Positions 7,535-14,165 of a stretch of DNA of 14,165 bases are shown piece after piece. The stretch covers positions 1 through 14,165 of the forward strand of contig JAADGZ010000263.1 in NCBI GenBank assembly GCA_013152045.1, given 5' to 3'. Position numbers and translations under genes: made by a program. The notes below the pieces were generated by a model that was given only the letters and a program-made list of their open reading frames with translations, was not told the origin of the DNA and made no database searches. The stretch comes from Gammaproteobacteria bacterium (GTDB taxonomy: Bacteria; Pseudomonadota; Gammaproteobacteria; UBA6429; Thiohalophilaceae). Each line of letters begins with the position of its first letter. Within the stretch, counting starts at the first letter, position 1.

Positions 7535-8380
7535 ATGTCTATTCAAAACGCGTTGACCATTGATGTGGAAGACTATTTTCAGGTGTCGGCATTTGCAAAT
7601 AGTGTTGGTCAGCATGAATGGGACAATCATAGTCTGCGTGTAGAACAAAATACACATAAGCTACTCGACCTGTTTGATGAGTATCAGATCAAAGCGACGT
7701 TTTTTGTCCTTGGCTGGGTGGCAGATAGAGCCAGGAATCTTATCCTTGAAATTGCTCAAAGAGGGCACGAGATAGCCTGTCATGGTTATAGTCACCAGCT
7801 AGTTTACAACCAGAGTCCTGAAGTGTTTCAGGAAGAAACCGTTCGAGCAAAAAGTATCCTGGAAGAGATTGTTCAGCAACCGGTTCGGGGTTATCGCGCG
7901 GCCAGTTACTCAATTACCAATCGTTCCCTGTGGGCGCTGGATATTCTGGCTGAAGCAGGGTTTGACTATGATTCCAGTATATTTCCGGTTCGACATGATC
8001 GTTATGGCATACCGGATAGTCCTGAGTTTCCTTACGTCTTAGATACTCCGGCAGGCCACAAGTTGGTTGAGTTTCCTTTATCCACCGCAAAGATTATGGG
8101 GTATCGACTACCCATCGCAGGCGGTGGTTATTTCCGGCTTTATCCCTACTGGTTGAGCCGTGCTGGTTTACGACAAATAAATAACCGGCAAAAACCCTTT
8201 ATTTTTTACCTGCACCCCTGGGAGATCGACCCGGAACAGCCGCGCATATCTGCAAGCTGGTTATCACGATTCAGGCATTATAATAATCTAGATAAGTGTG
8301 AAACAAGATTACACAAACTTGCTTCAGATTTTCAGTTCACCACGGTTGAAAATGTATTACAAAACCAAGGTATATTATAG
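7535..8380 (+). CDS. XrtA-type polysaccharide deacetylase
   Basis: This 281-residue NodB-fold carbohydrate deacetylase would remove N- or O-acetyl groups from the exopolysaccharide. Metal and catalytic residues are visible: the Asp10-Val-Glu-Asp13-Tyr-Phe motif, His83 and His87 in HGYSH as metal ligands, Arg121 in RGYRAASYS, and His227 in LHPWEID. ATFFVLGW around residue 55 is also typical. The C-terminal ~130 residues resemble the extra domain (DUF3473-like) of the exosortase-locus subfamily. No signal peptide or membrane helix is present, as is common in this subfamily, so its compartment is uncertain. The start has no clear Shine-Dalgarno sequence. It lies 68 bases after the tyrosine kinase gene and ends ten bases from the convergent prsT stop. 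Confidence 0.92.
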   Translation: MSIQNALTIDVEDYFQVSAFANSVGQHEWDNHSLRVEQNTHKLLDLFDEYQIKATFFVLGWVADRARNLILEIAQRGHEIACHGYSHQLVYNQSPEVFQEETVRAKSILEEIVQQPVRGYRAASYSITNRSLWALDILAEAGFDYDSSIFPVRHDRYGIPDSPEFPYVLDTPAGHKLVEFPLSTAKIMGYRLPIAGGGYFRLYPYWLSRAGLRQINNRQKPFIFYLHPWEIDPEQPRISASWLSRFRHYNNLDKCETRLHKLASDFQFTTVENVLQNQGIL

Positions 8381-8390
8381 CTGGTCCTTA

Positions 8391-11195
8391 TCATGGGGTG
8401 TTTTGCAATAGCCGCTTTGCCTGCTCTCTTCCTGCAAAGGGTTTGTTTTGCTTCAGCAAATCATTTAGTACCTGTTTTCCCTGAGTACTATCGCCCGTTT
8501 TAATTAATGCGCTGGCAAAATGGAAGCGCACGTCCAGGTTATCAGGCAAGGTTTGCATGGCCTGTTTAATCAGGCGCAAACCTTTTTCAGCTTGTCCCTG
8601 CTGTATCAGAATCCAGCCGTAGGTATCCTGAATGCCCGCATTTTCAGGGGCAGAACGATAAGCTCTTTCTGCCAAATCCAGGGCTTTCGAGTTGTTTTTT
8701 AGTGAATAAAACCAGGCCAGATTATTAAGTGCGGTGCTATCGTTGGGTGCCTGTTTAAGAATTTTTTCGTACTCTCGAATCGCATTGTCATTCTGTTTCT
8801 CGCTTTGGTAGATTGCTGCAAGGAATAAGCGGATGGCATTATCTTCGGCGTGCTGATCAAGCCACCACTGTATGGGTTTAATCGCCTCTTCAAAAGCAAC
8901 AACATGTTTTGATGCAAAGAATAATTTTTTCGCCAGGATGGCGCTTTGTTGTAGTTTCCAGGCTTTAGTGTAGGCAGAGCGTGCTTTGGGATAGTTCTTT
9001 TTGGTCAGCCATACATCGCCTTCCAGCGAATAACCGGAAAAATGTCCGTTCTTTATCTGCTGTAGTTTTTTTGCATATGTCAGGCTGCGCTTGTGGTTGC
9101 CGGCAACAAGTTCAGTTTCAGCCATTAAGATGGTGGCAAAAAGATGATCTGGCTGTGCTTTTAGAACTGTTTGTAAGTGTTGATGTGCCTCTGTTGTTTT
9201 TCCCAGTCGAAAATAGGTTTCGCCAGTTAACAGTTGTGCATTGATAGAGTCGGGATGTTTTTGTACAAGTTTTTTCAGTGGAGGCAGAGCTTCGCTGTAA
9301 CGTTTCTGTGATAGTAATGTTCGACCATGCAGGAGTAGAAGCTCTGGATATTCAGGTGATATTTTCAATGCCTCCTGGATGTAGATATTTGCTTTGCCAG
9401 GCTGTGCTTTGTACAGATAATAGTTCGCAAGTATGAGCCGGGGTTTTATGTTTTTTGGTGCGGCGGTTCGAGCCTTTTCCAGCCAGGACAACATGTCATT
9501 TGGCCGTTTTTGTTGTTCAGCCAGTTCGGACAGTGCCATCATGGGAGTGGCGCCGCCCTCGCCGGATTCAATCAGTTTGGTGTAAAGCGCGATTGCGCTG
9601 TTAAGATTGCCTTCTTTTCTTTCCAGGCGGGCTAAGCCAATGGTCGCGGAGGGTAGATTTTCCTGTAGATGTAAGGCTTTGTTAAAATAGTTGCGTGCTT
9701 GTTGCAGGTCATTATTTGCCGCATGAAGCGTGCCGTTTAGCGTGACAATTTCAGGGTTTTTCGGGTCGGCTTGCAACATTGTGTTCGCCACTTCGATGGC
9801 CTGTTTTATTTTGTCAGCTCTCAAGTAGGTAGAAATGGTAAGTTTCTGGATTTCTTCGCTATTGTCATCCAGCTTTTCGAGCGTTTTAAGTTCCTTCAGT
9901 GCTTGCTCTGTTTCGCCAGTAGTAATATAGGCTTTTACCAGTTGTTTTTGTAACTCGGCATTGTCTGGCGCGGATTGAATGGCTTTTTTCAGTGCGGCTA
10001 TACCTTCATCAAGATCACCCTTCATAAAGGCTATCTGGCTTAGTAATGACTGGGTAATGGCCTCATCCGGGTTGTGCGCGAGTAAAGGCTGTAATGTTGA
10101 TAGCGCCAGTTTGGCTTTATTGAGGTTGATGTACGACTGGGTTAGTAAAATCTGGGCAGATTGATCATTGCTCTGTATTTTCAGGTAGTTGGCGAGGTGG
10201 TGAGAGGCCTGTTCAAAGTCTTTTAGTGCGAATTTTATTTTTCCCATCAAATATTGTGATTGCGCGTGTTCGGGTATTGTTGTGAGCAGATTGCGTATGT
10301 AAACTTCGGCACGATTATAGTTTCTCTGGGCGAAGCTAATTTGCCCGCTAAGATAATTTGCTTCGGCATCATTTTTATTTCTTTTTAATAATGGCGCCAG
10401 CATTGCCATTGCTTCATCCAGTTTGTTTTCCGCCATTTGCAGACGTGCGAGTCTAATGCGGGCGATATGGGTACTGGTTGTAATTAAATTTGATGGTTCA
10501 TTGTTGATAACTTTTCTGTAGATGTCGGCGGCAGTGTCGAGTTTTTTGTTCTGTGTCTCGCTTGATGCCTGCAGTAGCAGCAGTTTGGCATCGTTAGGGT
10601 ATAGAGATAGTGCGTGTTTTAAGGTCTGCGCAGGGTCGCCGTCCAGTAAGCCGGCAAATTGAAACATGGTTGTCGCTTTAAGTACATGATAGGCATCGGC
10701 TTTATAGTTTTTTGCCTGTTCGAGTTCAGATTTGGCGCGCTGGGGTTTGTTGAGGCCGGCCTCTGCTATCGCGCGCAATGCTGTTATGTTGGCACGGGTT
10801 TCGGAAGACCAGGTATCCTGGCTGATTATTTCGTCGAGTAGTTTCTGAAATTGTTTTGTAGCGATGAAAATACGTGCGAGTGCAAGCTGCGTTTGCTGTT
10901 GATCCCAGCCGGCAAGTGCTGCGCGGCTAAATTCTTTTTCGGCGGTGGCGAAGTTGCCAATGTTTAAATTGATGTTGCCAAGTAAAAAACGTGCCTCTGC
11001 GTTCTTGTTATTTTTCTGTAGTACATTTCGTAGTTCGATAGCGGCGGACTTCGTATCGCCTTTATCCAGATGGGTTTTAGCTTTACTTAGTATCTGTTGT
11101 TCGCTCATGCTCTGGCCACAGGCCGTGATGCTGATGAGCGAGGTTACAAGCAGGCCGTGTACGATAATTTGTTTAAATCTGTTTAGCTTTAACAT
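8391..11195 (-). CDS. prsT: XrtA/PEP-CTERM system TPR-repeat lipoprotein PrsT
   Basis: This 934-residue exported lipoprotein is made almost entirely of tetratricopeptide repeats. The signal peptide ends in Ile23-Thr24-Ala25 | Cys26, and Gly27 at the +2 position predicts outer-membrane sorting, facing the periplasm. From about residue 30 to the end there are at least twenty helical repeats with A..Y/L...L and P.....A....A spacing, for example NAEARFLLGNINLNIGNF and ALNNLAWFYS. Length and architecture match PrsT (about 900 residues), thought to act as a scaffold in polymer export or PEP-CTERM protein handling; the exact role is not established. The start has a good Shine-Dalgarno (AAGGA on the minus strand, 11201-11205) five bases away. 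It is the only gene on this strand in the window and so needs its own promoter. Confidence 0.93.
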   Translation of the reverse strand: MLKLNRFKQIIVHGLLVTSLISITACGQSMSEQQILSKAKTHLDKGDTKSAAIELRNVLQKNNKNAEARFLLGNINLNIGNFATAEKEFSRAALAGWDQQQTQLALARIFIATKQFQKLLDEIISQDTWSSETRANITALRAIAEAGLNKPQRAKSELEQAKNYKADAYHVLKATTMFQFAGLLDGDPAQTLKHALSLYPNDAKLLLLQASSETQNKKLDTAADIYRKVINNEPSNLITTSTHIARIRLARLQMAENKLDEAMAMLAPLLKRNKNDAEANYLSGQISFAQRNYNRAEVYIRNLLTTIPEHAQSQYLMGKIKFALKDFEQASHHLANYLKIQSNDQSAQILLTQSYINLNKAKLALSTLQPLLAHNPDEAITQSLLSQIAFMKGDLDEGIAALKKAIQSAPDNAELQKQLVKAYITTGETEQALKELKTLEKLDDNSEEIQKLTISTYLRADKIKQAIEVANTMLQADPKNPEIVTLNGTLHAANNDLQQARNYFNKALHLQENLPSATIGLARLERKEGNLNSAIALYTKLIESGEGGATPMMALSELAEQQKRPNDMLSWLEKARTAAPKNIKPRLILANYYLYKAQPGKANIYIQEALKISPEYPELLLLHGRTLLSQKRYSEALPPLKKLVQKHPDSINAQLLTGETYFRLGKTTEAHQHLQTVLKAQPDHLFATILMAETELVAGNHKRSLTYAKKLQQIKNGHFSGYSLEGDVWLTKKNYPKARSAYTKAWKLQQSAILAKKLFFASKHVVAFEEAIKPIQWWLDQHAEDNAIRLFLAAIYQSEKQNDNAIREYEKILKQAPNDSTALNNLAWFYSLKNNSKALDLAERAYRSAPENAGIQDTYGWILIQQGQAEKGLRLIKQAMQTLPDNLDVRFHFASALIKTGDSTQGKQVLNDLLKQNKPFAGREQAKRLLQNTP

Positions 11196-11522
11196 GCGCT
11201 TCCTTTATATAAAATACTTCTATTTCGTATGTATGAATGTATGGCGGTCAGCCGTTAATTATGGGGCGTGGTTATTATTTGTATCGGCCGGATGTTATTA
11301 TTATTTGAATCTGATCAACTAGCCGACGATAGAGTACAAATGCCTGCTACAATTATAGGCAAGATAAGTGTTTTTTGGTATGAGTATCGCCGGATAATAT
11401 GGTCTTTATTCGTGTTTTTTTCGGAAAGATACAGAAATTACAACATGTACTATCATTGTCTGGTGTGAATTTTCTGTGGCAAATTTTTAAGAGGCTTTAA
11501 CCAGAAAGAGTAATTAAATTAG
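11196..11522. other. Divergent intergenic region, prsT / acetyltransferase
   Basis: This 327-base AT-rich region must contain the prsT promoter (minus strand) and probably the promoter of the acetyltransferase-FemAB-glycosyltransferase unit (plus strand). On the minus strand, TATATAAAGG lies directly ahead of prsT, and AGAAGTATTT (plus 11212-11221) repeats the element at 4890-4899. On the plus strand there are -10-like TACAAT (11348-11353) and GATAAT (11393-11398), neither with a good -35 box. A weak dyad TGCCT/AGGCA spans 11341-11361. I found no GG-N10-GC sigma-54 element on either strand and no credible gene. Confidence 0.5.
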
Positions 11523-12107
11523 ATGGATTCAAAGGTAAAAAAAACTATTTCGAATATATTTGTAATAGTCGTTTCTCCGTTGTGTTTGTTATACCTTCTG
11601 ACGAATGTGCTTTTCAAAAATAGCCCTATCGCTGGTTACTCACAACTACTTAGCTTGCTTCCCGGCAAGGTTGGGCGATATTGTCGAGTTGCTTTTTATC
11701 GTGTAACCATGACATTTTGTCATTTTGACTGTGTAATTGGTTTTGCGACGATTTTTTCACAACAGGATACGGAAATTGGTAAAGGCGTGTATATCGGTCC
11801 GCAGTGCAATATAGGGATGTGCAAGATTGGTGATAATTGCCTGATTGCCAGCGGCGTGCATATTATGAGTGGTAGTGGGCAGCATAATTTTGATGATCTC
11901 GACAGCCCCATTCAACAACAGGGCGGAACATACACAAAGATCGAAATCGGCGAAGACAGCTGGATTGGGAATGGCGCACTGATCATGGCGAATATTGGGA
12001 AAAAATGTATTATAGGCGCCGGTTCGGTGGTAACCAAAGATGTTGCTGATTATTCGATTATGGTGGGAAACCCTGCAAAATTAATAAAATCCAGGATAGA
12101 GCCGTAA
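11523..12107 (+). CDS. Hexapeptide-repeat (left-handed beta-helix) acetyltransferase
   Basis: This 194-residue acyltransferase is related to serine O-acetyltransferases and to CapG/WcaF-like sugar O-acetyltransferases. The N-terminus has one hydrophobic segment (about 9-27). From about residue 80 the chain shows the [LIV]-G-x4 hexapeptide rhythm: EIGKGVYIGPQCNIG, then CKIGDNCLIASGV, a loop with catalytic-type His121 (GSGQHNFDD), then IEIGEDSWIGNGALI and CIIGAGSVV. It closes with the family ending VVTKDVADYSIMVGNPAKLIK. It probably acetylates a sugar of the exopolysaccharide using acetyl-CoA; the acceptor cannot be read from sequence. The Shine-Dalgarno is weak. It heads the right-hand gene group, 62 bases before the FemAB-like gene, and may counteract the deacetylase. 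Confidence 0.88.
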   Translation: MDSKVKKTISNIFVIVVSPLCLLYLLTNVLFKNSPIAGYSQLLSLLPGKVGRYCRVAFYRVTMTFCHFDCVIGFATIFSQQDTEIGKGVYIGPQCNIGMCKIGDNCLIASGVHIMSGSGQHNFDDLDSPIQQQGGTYTKIEIGEDSWIGNGALIMANIGKKCIIGAGSVVTKDVADYSIMVGNPAKLIKSRIEP

Positions 12108-12169
12108 ATATTTAACAGCAAGCATGAATCTTACAAATGTGGAAATAATGCTTTCCCGCTTATAAAATA

Positions 12170-13213
12170 ATGGAAATATATATCACGTCAGCAAAAATAT
12201 CCGACCAAATAGAAATCGACAGTTTTCTTAGAGATGCGAAATTCTCTGTTCCATACCAGCATTTGCAGTGGCTTCTGGCAATCCATAAGGCTTATGGCCA
12301 TCGTTATGAATATTTGCTGGCACGAAGAAATAACAGCCTGGTTGGTGTGCTGCCTGTATCAATCTTTAGAAACTTTTTTGGAAAAAAACAGTTCTGCTCT
12401 TTACCCTTTTGCGATGTAGGTGGTGTTGTGGCTGATGACGCCATCGTTAATGATAAACTAATTCGATTTGCGCTGGACAGAGGCGTTCAGCTACAGACTA
12501 AATCACTGGAGCTGCGGCAACGACTAATGGAAGAGCCGGCCAACGTTGATATGACTGATCGAAAAGTAAGTATGCTGCTGGACTTGCCAGAATCTGCGGA
12601 GGCCCTGCTGGCTGGATTTAAATCTAAACTGCGCAGCCAGATTAAAAAAGCGGAAAAGAACGGGCTGATATTTGATTTTTCCAGTGATAAAAAAAGTATC
12701 GATGATTTTTATTATGTGTTTTGCCGGAATATGCATCTATTGGGATCACCAACTCATTCCATTAAATGGTTTCATACCTTGAGAGAAATGTATCAGGATA
12801 ACTTGCTAGTGGGGCGTGTCTGGTTTGAGGGGCAGATTGTCGGCGCAGGAATTTTATTATTTAGTGGTAATAATGTCTCCATCCCATGGGCCTCGACACT
12901 GCGCGATTACAATCGTCTTGCCCCCAATATGCTGCTTTACTGGAATCTGCTTCGCGTATCCTGCGATAGAGGTTGCAAGCAGTTTGATTTTGGTCGATCA
13001 ACCTATGGCGAAGGTACGTATAAATTTAAAAAACAATGGGGTGCGAAGCCGGTATTGCTAGACTGGCAGACCCTGGATGTGCAAGGAGTAGTGGTAGAAA
13101 CCGGCGGCATTAAAGGCCGAGGCAGAGAAATGGTTGAAGCTGTCTGGAAAAAGTTGCCTCTGTCGGTAGTGAATACCATCGGTCCTCGTTTGCGTAAGCA
13201 CATCTCTTTATGA
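12170..13213 (+). CDS. FemAB-like XrtA/PEP-CTERM system-associated protein
   Basis: This 347-residue cytoplasmic protein has two GNAT-like halves in the FemAB arrangement. Recognisable parts are SVPYQHLQWLLAIHKAYGH near the N-terminus, KSKLRSQIKKAEKNGL in the middle (about 145-165), and the family signature FGRSTYGEGTYKFKKQWGAKP at 274 onward. FemAB enzymes transfer amino acids from tRNA to peptidoglycan precursors. The exosortase-associated branch is a conserved locus companion whose substrate is not established, and it may modify a sugar or lipid-linked intermediate. No Shine-Dalgarno sequence precedes the ATG, and the only in-frame ATG upstream (12137) is followed by a stop two codons later, so 12170 is the earliest start. 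The stop overlaps the next gene's ATG by four bases (ATGA). Confidence 0.9.
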   Translation: MEIYITSAKISDQIEIDSFLRDAKFSVPYQHLQWLLAIHKAYGHRYEYLLARRNNSLVGVLPVSIFRNFFGKKQFCSLPFCDVGGVVADDAIVNDKLIRFALDRGVQLQTKSLELRQRLMEEPANVDMTDRKVSMLLDLPESAEALLAGFKSKLRSQIKKAEKNGLIFDFSSDKKSIDDFYYVFCRNMHLLGSPTHSIKWFHTLREMYQDNLLVGRVWFEGQIVGAGILLFSGNNVSIPWASTLRDYNRLAPNMLLYWNLLRVSCDRGCKQFDFGRSTYGEGTYKFKKQWGAKPVLLDWQTLDVQGVVVETGGIKGRGREMVEAVWKKLPLSVVNTIGPRLRKHISL

Positions 13214-14165
13214 TTACTCTATTAATCATCGTTACCCTGATAGCACTGTTTATCCCTATCTATGTATATATCGGGTACCCGATACTGCTCATAGTATTAG
13301 ATAAGCTAATAAAGGGTAAAACTCTTGTAACAGCTGACATTACGCCAACGGTCAGTTTGGTAGTATCGTGCTATAACGAAGTTGATGTTATAGAACAAAA
13401 GATCAGGAACTGTATGGCGCTTGATTACCCGCAGGATCAACTGGAAATTCTGTATGTTTCGGATGGGTCGGATGATGGAACGGATGAGCTCATCAAGCAA
13501 TACTGTAATGAATATATAAAGTTGATCCGTCAGGAAGGCCGGTTGGGTAAAACTATGGGGCTTAATCTTGCACTGGCTGAAGCCAATGGTGAGATCGTGG
13601 TTTTTTCTGATGCGAATGCTATGTATAAAACGGACGCCATAAAAAAGTTAGTGCGAAATTTTCATGATCCATCGGTGGGTTATGTTGTCGGTGCGGCAAT
13701 CTATCGGGATGAAGAAAAGAGTAATGCTGGTTCCAGTGAAAACATCTATTGGCAATATGAAATATTCATCAAAAAAATAGAAAGTAAGTTGCATTCAGTG
13801 GTTGGCGGGGATGGTGCGATTTACGCCATCAGAAAAGCATTGTACCTGCCGCTGGAGCAGGAAGATATCAATGATTTTGTTAATCCGCTGCAAATTATTG
13901 TGCAGGGTTATCGCGGCATATTCGATGCACAGGCTATTTGTTATGAACAAACTGCCGGTGACTTTGACAAAGAAGGAAAAAGAAAGCAGCGTATTGTTAA
14001 TCGAAGTTTTAGCGGATTAATGAAAAACAAAACAGTCCTGAACCCGTTTAAGTTTGGCTTCTATTCGCTTGAGTTGTTTTCTCATAAATTATTGCGCTGG
14101 TTGATTCCCTTTTTTATATTAATTGCGGCAGCAGGAATTATCGTCCTGGCAGAAATGAAAGTAGC
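13210..14165 (+). CDS. Membrane glycosyltransferase family 2, 3' end beyond window
   Basis: The ATG at 13210 overlaps the FemAB stop (ATGA), and the frame stays open to the window end, giving 318 codons. The product begins with a membrane helix (about 2-32), followed by a GT-A domain: VSLVVSCYNE, Asp85 in YVSDGSDDGTDE, GRLGKTMGLNLAL, Asp134 in FSDAN (the DxD-like metal site), GGDGAIYAIRK, the acidic EDINDF region (about 218-223), and QRIVNR (260-265), which corresponds to the QxxRW/RxxR segment of processive-type family 2 enzymes. A second membrane stretch appears near 290-315 before the edge. It should add a sugar from a nucleotide donor to the growing lipid-linked or polymeric glycan at the inner membrane; the sugar cannot be named. 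Translational coupling ties it to the FemAB-like protein. Confidence 0.9.
   Translation, partial: MITLLIIVTLIALFIPIYVYIGYPILLIVLDKLIKGKTLVTADITPTVSLVVSCYNEVDVIEQKIRNCMALDYPQDQLEILYVSDGSDDGTDELIKQYCNEYIKLIRQEGRLGKTMGLNLALAEANGEIVVFSDANAMYKTDAIKKLVRNFHDPSVGYVVGAAIYRDEEKSNAGSSENIYWQYEIFIKKIESKLHSVVGGDGAIYAIRKALYLPLEQEDINDFVNPLQIIVQGYRGIFDAQAICYEQTAGDFDKEGKRKQRIVNRSFSGLMKNKTVLNPFKFGFYSLELFSHKLLRWLIPFFILIAAAGIIVLAEMKV

Noticed and set aside
10945..11322. 125-codon plus-strand frame over the prsT 5' end
   Set aside because: Most of it is the antisense of the prsT signal peptide and first repeats; no ribosome binding site or known domain is visible.
11268..11468. 66-codon open frame in the prsT/acetyltransferase gap
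   Set aside because: It has a GTG start, no ribosome binding site, no recognisable motif and low-complexity content typical of chance frames in AT-rich DNA.
1..14165. CRISPR arrays, tRNA/rRNA genes, insertion sequences or PEP-CTERM substrate proteins
   Set aside because: I looked for regularly spaced repeats, transposase motifs, cloverleaf-like sequence and C-terminal Pro-Glu-Pro plus membrane plus basic tails, and found none.

Overview
The window is part of an exopolysaccharide / protein-sorting locus of the XrtA (EpsH) PEP-CTERM type. It most likely comes from a Gram-negative gammaproteobacterium of moderate GC content. That rests on gene content: two lipoproteins with lipoboxes, a PrsK/PrsR two-component pair, the PrsT TPR lipoprotein, and the XrtA-type chain-length determinant, tyrosine autokinase, polysaccharide deacetylase and FemAB-like protein. 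The exosortase itself, any PEP-CTERM substrate protein and several usual locus members lie outside the window or are absent.

Layout, left to right. (1) Bases 1-633 are the 3' part of an EpsB-type undecaprenyl-phosphate sugar-1-phosphate transferase, open to the left edge. (2) Bases 788-1171 encode a small fibronectin-III-like lipoprotein closed by a convincing hairpin terminator. (3) Bases 1273-4789 encode the sensor kinase PrsK and the sigma-54 activator PrsR. (4) After a 245-base gap with an inverted repeat come the Wzz-like chain-length protein, the tyrosine autokinase that overlaps it by four bases, and the polysaccharide deacetylase (5035-8380). (5) prsT lies on the opposite strand (8391-11195), ending ten bases from the deacetylase gene. 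(6) A 327-base divergent intergenic region separates prsT from a hexapeptide-repeat acetyltransferase (11523-12107), the FemAB-like protein (12170-13213) and a family 2 glycosyltransferase that runs off the right edge (13210-end).

How the genes probably work together. The sugar transferase loads the first sugar phosphate on the lipid carrier, and the family 2 glycosyltransferase (with others outside the window) extends the repeat unit. The Wzz-like protein and the tyrosine kinase set chain length and control polymerisation/export. The deacetylase and acetyltransferase change the acylation of the polymer. PrsK and PrsR control transcription with RNA polymerase sigma-54. PrsT and the FemAB-like protein are conserved companions of exosortase loci whose exact biochemistry is not settled.

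The system is a known one. The unusual points are the small Fn3 lipoprotein between the sugar transferase and prsK, the absence of the beta-barrel and ATPase genes that commonly sit between the tyrosine kinase and the deacetylase, the inverted prsT, and a GAAGTATT element shared by two intergenic regions.
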